Assembly (NCBI GenBank): GCA_003118195.1
Contig: BEXV01000186.1
Location: forward strand, 86,047-150,046
Length of the DNA: 64,000 bases
Origin: Hemicentrotus pulcherrimus
Taxonomy: Eukaryota; Echinodermata; Echinoidea; Camarodonta; Strongylocentrotidae
Reading direction: 5' to 3'
Positions within the stretch are counted from its first letter, which is position 1. Each line of letters begins with the position of its first letter. A model generated the notes under the pieces. It ran no database searches, was not told the origin of the DNA, and worked only from the letters and a program-made list of their open reading frames with translations. Made by a program: the position numbers and the translations under genes. Below, piece after piece: positions 61,318-64,000 of the stretch.

Positions 61318-64000
61318 CTACAAGATGGTGGAAGATAAGAAAGAGAGCACAGAAAGATATCGGTTAAAGTTACATGCTATTAAAAGCTAGCTATTCTTAC
61401 AGTCACGGTTTCTGCCATTTGTTGGAATGCTGTCCTGGAAGATAGGAAAGGCTTTTAGTGATTATCACCATTTGTTCTTTTGTAATCTGTCTAAAGTCAT
61501 TACTTTAGAAGCATAATTAAAACTTATTTGACAATCCTGGATCTGTGATGAAAATAATGTGTAACCTGGTGTAACCTGTATAAAGTAGTATATTTCCACC
61601 ATAGTGTATTTACACTGTAGTTTTACTACAAAGTGGATTTATGTTTCTTCTTTATTTTCCATTACAGCACACAGACACATAATATATGTGATATTAGGCA
61701 CTTCACACAAGCTGCATGTATAATAATTGTCATTATTATAACAATTCTCTTTAGCATTCCTTTTCCACAAAATATCAAATACAAATTTAAATAATCCTTT
61801 CTGTATACAGACCCATACAGGCATACTTATGTACATACAAGAGACCACTCACTCTGAAAATTCCCACACCAAGGTATCATAGAGAATGTTTCAGACTTGT
61901 AGCACACCCAAAATCCTTCGCTACTTTCGGCCCTAATTCCCAATCAAAATGCCAATTTGCCAGAATCCTTTTTTTGACGTTGCAATCTTGATGAGCCAAG
62001 TGAAATGTGATACAGCAATTTTCTACTTTCAATTTCAGCGCCATTATCATCATCAGATACTTGATCTATGTTAATGAATTTAAAAATATTTTGATTTCCT
62101 GAAGTCTAGGGCAGCAATTCTTTCCCTGCTGGTTTTAATCTTGATGATACTAAGTTAACCTCTCATCTGCAGAAAGCCAGAAGGGTATTAGCCAATATAC
62201 TGATAATGTTTAGTTAACCCTTTCGCGACAATCATTCTACATTCATGGTTTGGCTCAATAACTTTTTTTATTCAGAGTCTTTAAAATATGCTAGATACTA
62301 GAATAGAAATTGCAAATATTTCTGCACACACTGCATCCTTTTTTGTATCATGCCTACCTTGTGTTTGATGTCAGGAATTCTATAATGAGCTTTAAAATCC
62401 TTAAGTTGGCAACACATTGAGAAATTCAAAATCATTGCCTGTAATCGAAATCGGCCATTATTCAACTTTTCGACCACAGTCCTGCCCATCTGTATAGATG
62501 TTACATTTTATCAGAACAATGTAGCAATAAACAAAAAGTATTATTTGTTGCCAATTTAAAGGTCAATATGTGATCAACCTAGCCCTTAGAATAGATCATA
62601 TCCTGAAAGGGTTACAGCCCTTCTTGCTCTCAGTTTACAATACCCAATCACTGTCATCTTATGAGAAAGAAGGAAGTTACTAAAGCTTTAAAATCTTGTT
62701 TATATTTCTCAAGATTCAAAGACATTTCACAAATTTGTGATGTGATGTCTCATCTAGTTTACGACCACAAAAGCAAAAGCAATTTTGCACCAGGATTTTT
62801 GTGCATACTCATGAATATCATAGGTATAAAAATGACATACATTCTTATTTTACTTGCATTTAAAATTGAGTTTTGAAAGACAATAAAGGTCAAGTCAGTT
62901 TAAAAAAAAAAAAAAAAATAGGTTTAATTGACGTCAGCTGATGGGAGGGGTGAACATACAGGAAAGCGTCCCACATTAAAAAAATAACAATTCCATCTGA
63001 GATCAGGTTTTGATGTTATGATGACTAGGCTTATAAACAGACTGGCTAATCATTAATGAAACGTGGCTTTGACAACCTTGAATCTATTTATAGATAACAT
63101 CGGATCTGAAACTAGACTGTGACGCTCCTGAGCATTGATTATCTTAAGAAACTGCGTTGTCTTTGTTTGATTTTAGCGGATTTTGAAGCATAAACAGGAT
63201 TCTTTCTGCGATATTAATGACAAGGAAGGAAGGACTTGAAAATCTAAATTTCCTAGGTATGACGTCAAAGACAGAACTGAACAAACAATTACGCATTAGT
63301 ACTACTTAAAATGTTATACAGGTATTACCTTGTTTTGACCATAAATATTATTTCCTGAATTGGTCTACCAAGAAAACAGTTTTTTTTAAGGATTACTACC
63401 CCTTTGAAAGGAAAACATAATAAAATTGCTCATAAATGTTCAGACTGGCACATAATATAAAGGATAAGGATATGATTTTTTTTTTTTTTTTTAAGGAAAC
63501 AATATGTAAACTATTAATAAATTTTCAGGTATACAAGTGGGTTGACAATTTATCAACTGAACATTAGACAATACCAAAGTCAACCTATATACATGTCAAT
63601 AACGAGTATTTCATAATACTGTTTAATATAATGGGCTTGCACAATAACTGAATACATTATAAATTACATGTGTGAGCACTAATGTCTTTAAAAAATATCA
63701 TATTTCCTCGTAATGGAATGAGGTAAATTTACCACTATTATTAGAAAAGGATTTTATCCAACACTTTTGAGCGCATTCTTTAAAATTCCCAATAATGGCA
63801 GTCTGTGGATAGAGGAACATGCGTGTGTACTACCTACGGATGTAATACACATTAACGAGACAAACTCGTCAATCAACCTGTCACGGCGTTATATCCCGTA
63901 TCTTATCCCGGACTCTGAGTGTAGTGGAGGGACAAACATGGGGGGCTTACGCACACCCATTTATCAACATAAGTGCCTTACTGAAGTTACGGCCTTCAAT
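61318..64000 (-). other. abLIM upstream intron (no exon recognised)
   Basis: This AT-rich sequence lies 5' of the LIM3 exon. I see no Cys/His-rich frame that could be LIM2, so it is probably intronic. It contains poly-A (about 62901-62918) and poly-T (63478-63493) runs and two copies of an AGAAGGGC word (62178 and, inverted, 62616). The last 180 bases are more GC-rich and contain CpGs, which may mark the edge of an exon or promoter beyond the window. Confidence 0.4.

Overview
The window is animal genomic DNA: AT-rich and intron-rich, with long microsatellites, many diverged inverted-repeat elements and GT-AG spliced exons. The gene content fits an echinoderm, most likely a sea urchin. A SUEL-type lectin domain sits with a PAN domain, Tie-receptor-like EGF repeats are combined with a C-type lectin domain, and there is an invertebrate abLIM gene. 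This is inference from families; no species marker was identified.

Layout. (1) Positions 113-17451, plus strand: the 3' part of a receptor gene. Eleven exons with fully compatible splice phases encode a C-type lectin domain, an Ig-like domain, five EGF-like modules (the first three closely resemble the EGF repeats of Tie receptors), one membrane span and a 155-residue tail with ten tyrosines. There is no kinase domain. The 5' end lies left of the window. A degenerate LINE (about 720-2994, minus) and a 1.2-kb near-palindrome (7140-8368) lie in its introns. (2) Positions 20066-29993, minus strand: a seven-exon gene for a secreted protein of about 250 residues, with a signal peptide, a SUEL lectin domain, two duplicated pairs of tiny linker exons and a C-terminal PAN/apple-like domain. 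It is tail-to-tail with the receptor gene. A GC-rich terminal-inverted-repeat element, a tRNA-like SINE head, a LINE fragment and a 203-base gap lie inside it. (3) Positions 35721-61317, minus strand: the 3' two-thirds of abLIM (actin-binding LIM protein). Sixteen exons, all in phase, encode the last two LIM domains, the Ser/Pro-rich linker and the C-terminal villin headpiece. LIM1 and LIM2 should lie to the right of the window.

The receptor and the SUEL-PAN protein both look like extracellular recognition molecules; abLIM is a cytoskeletal housekeeping gene. The sequence gives no sign that the three act together.

The most interesting observations are the kinase-less lectin/Ig/Tie-EGF receptor with a repeated tyrosine-motif tail, the duplicated linker exons of the SUEL-PAN gene, a three-copy tandem repeat of about 108 bp across an abLIM exon-intron boundary, and several palindromes. 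One large palindrome ends exactly at a single N and may be an assembly artefact. All exon models were read by eye from splice signals and reading frame; no transcript evidence was available.
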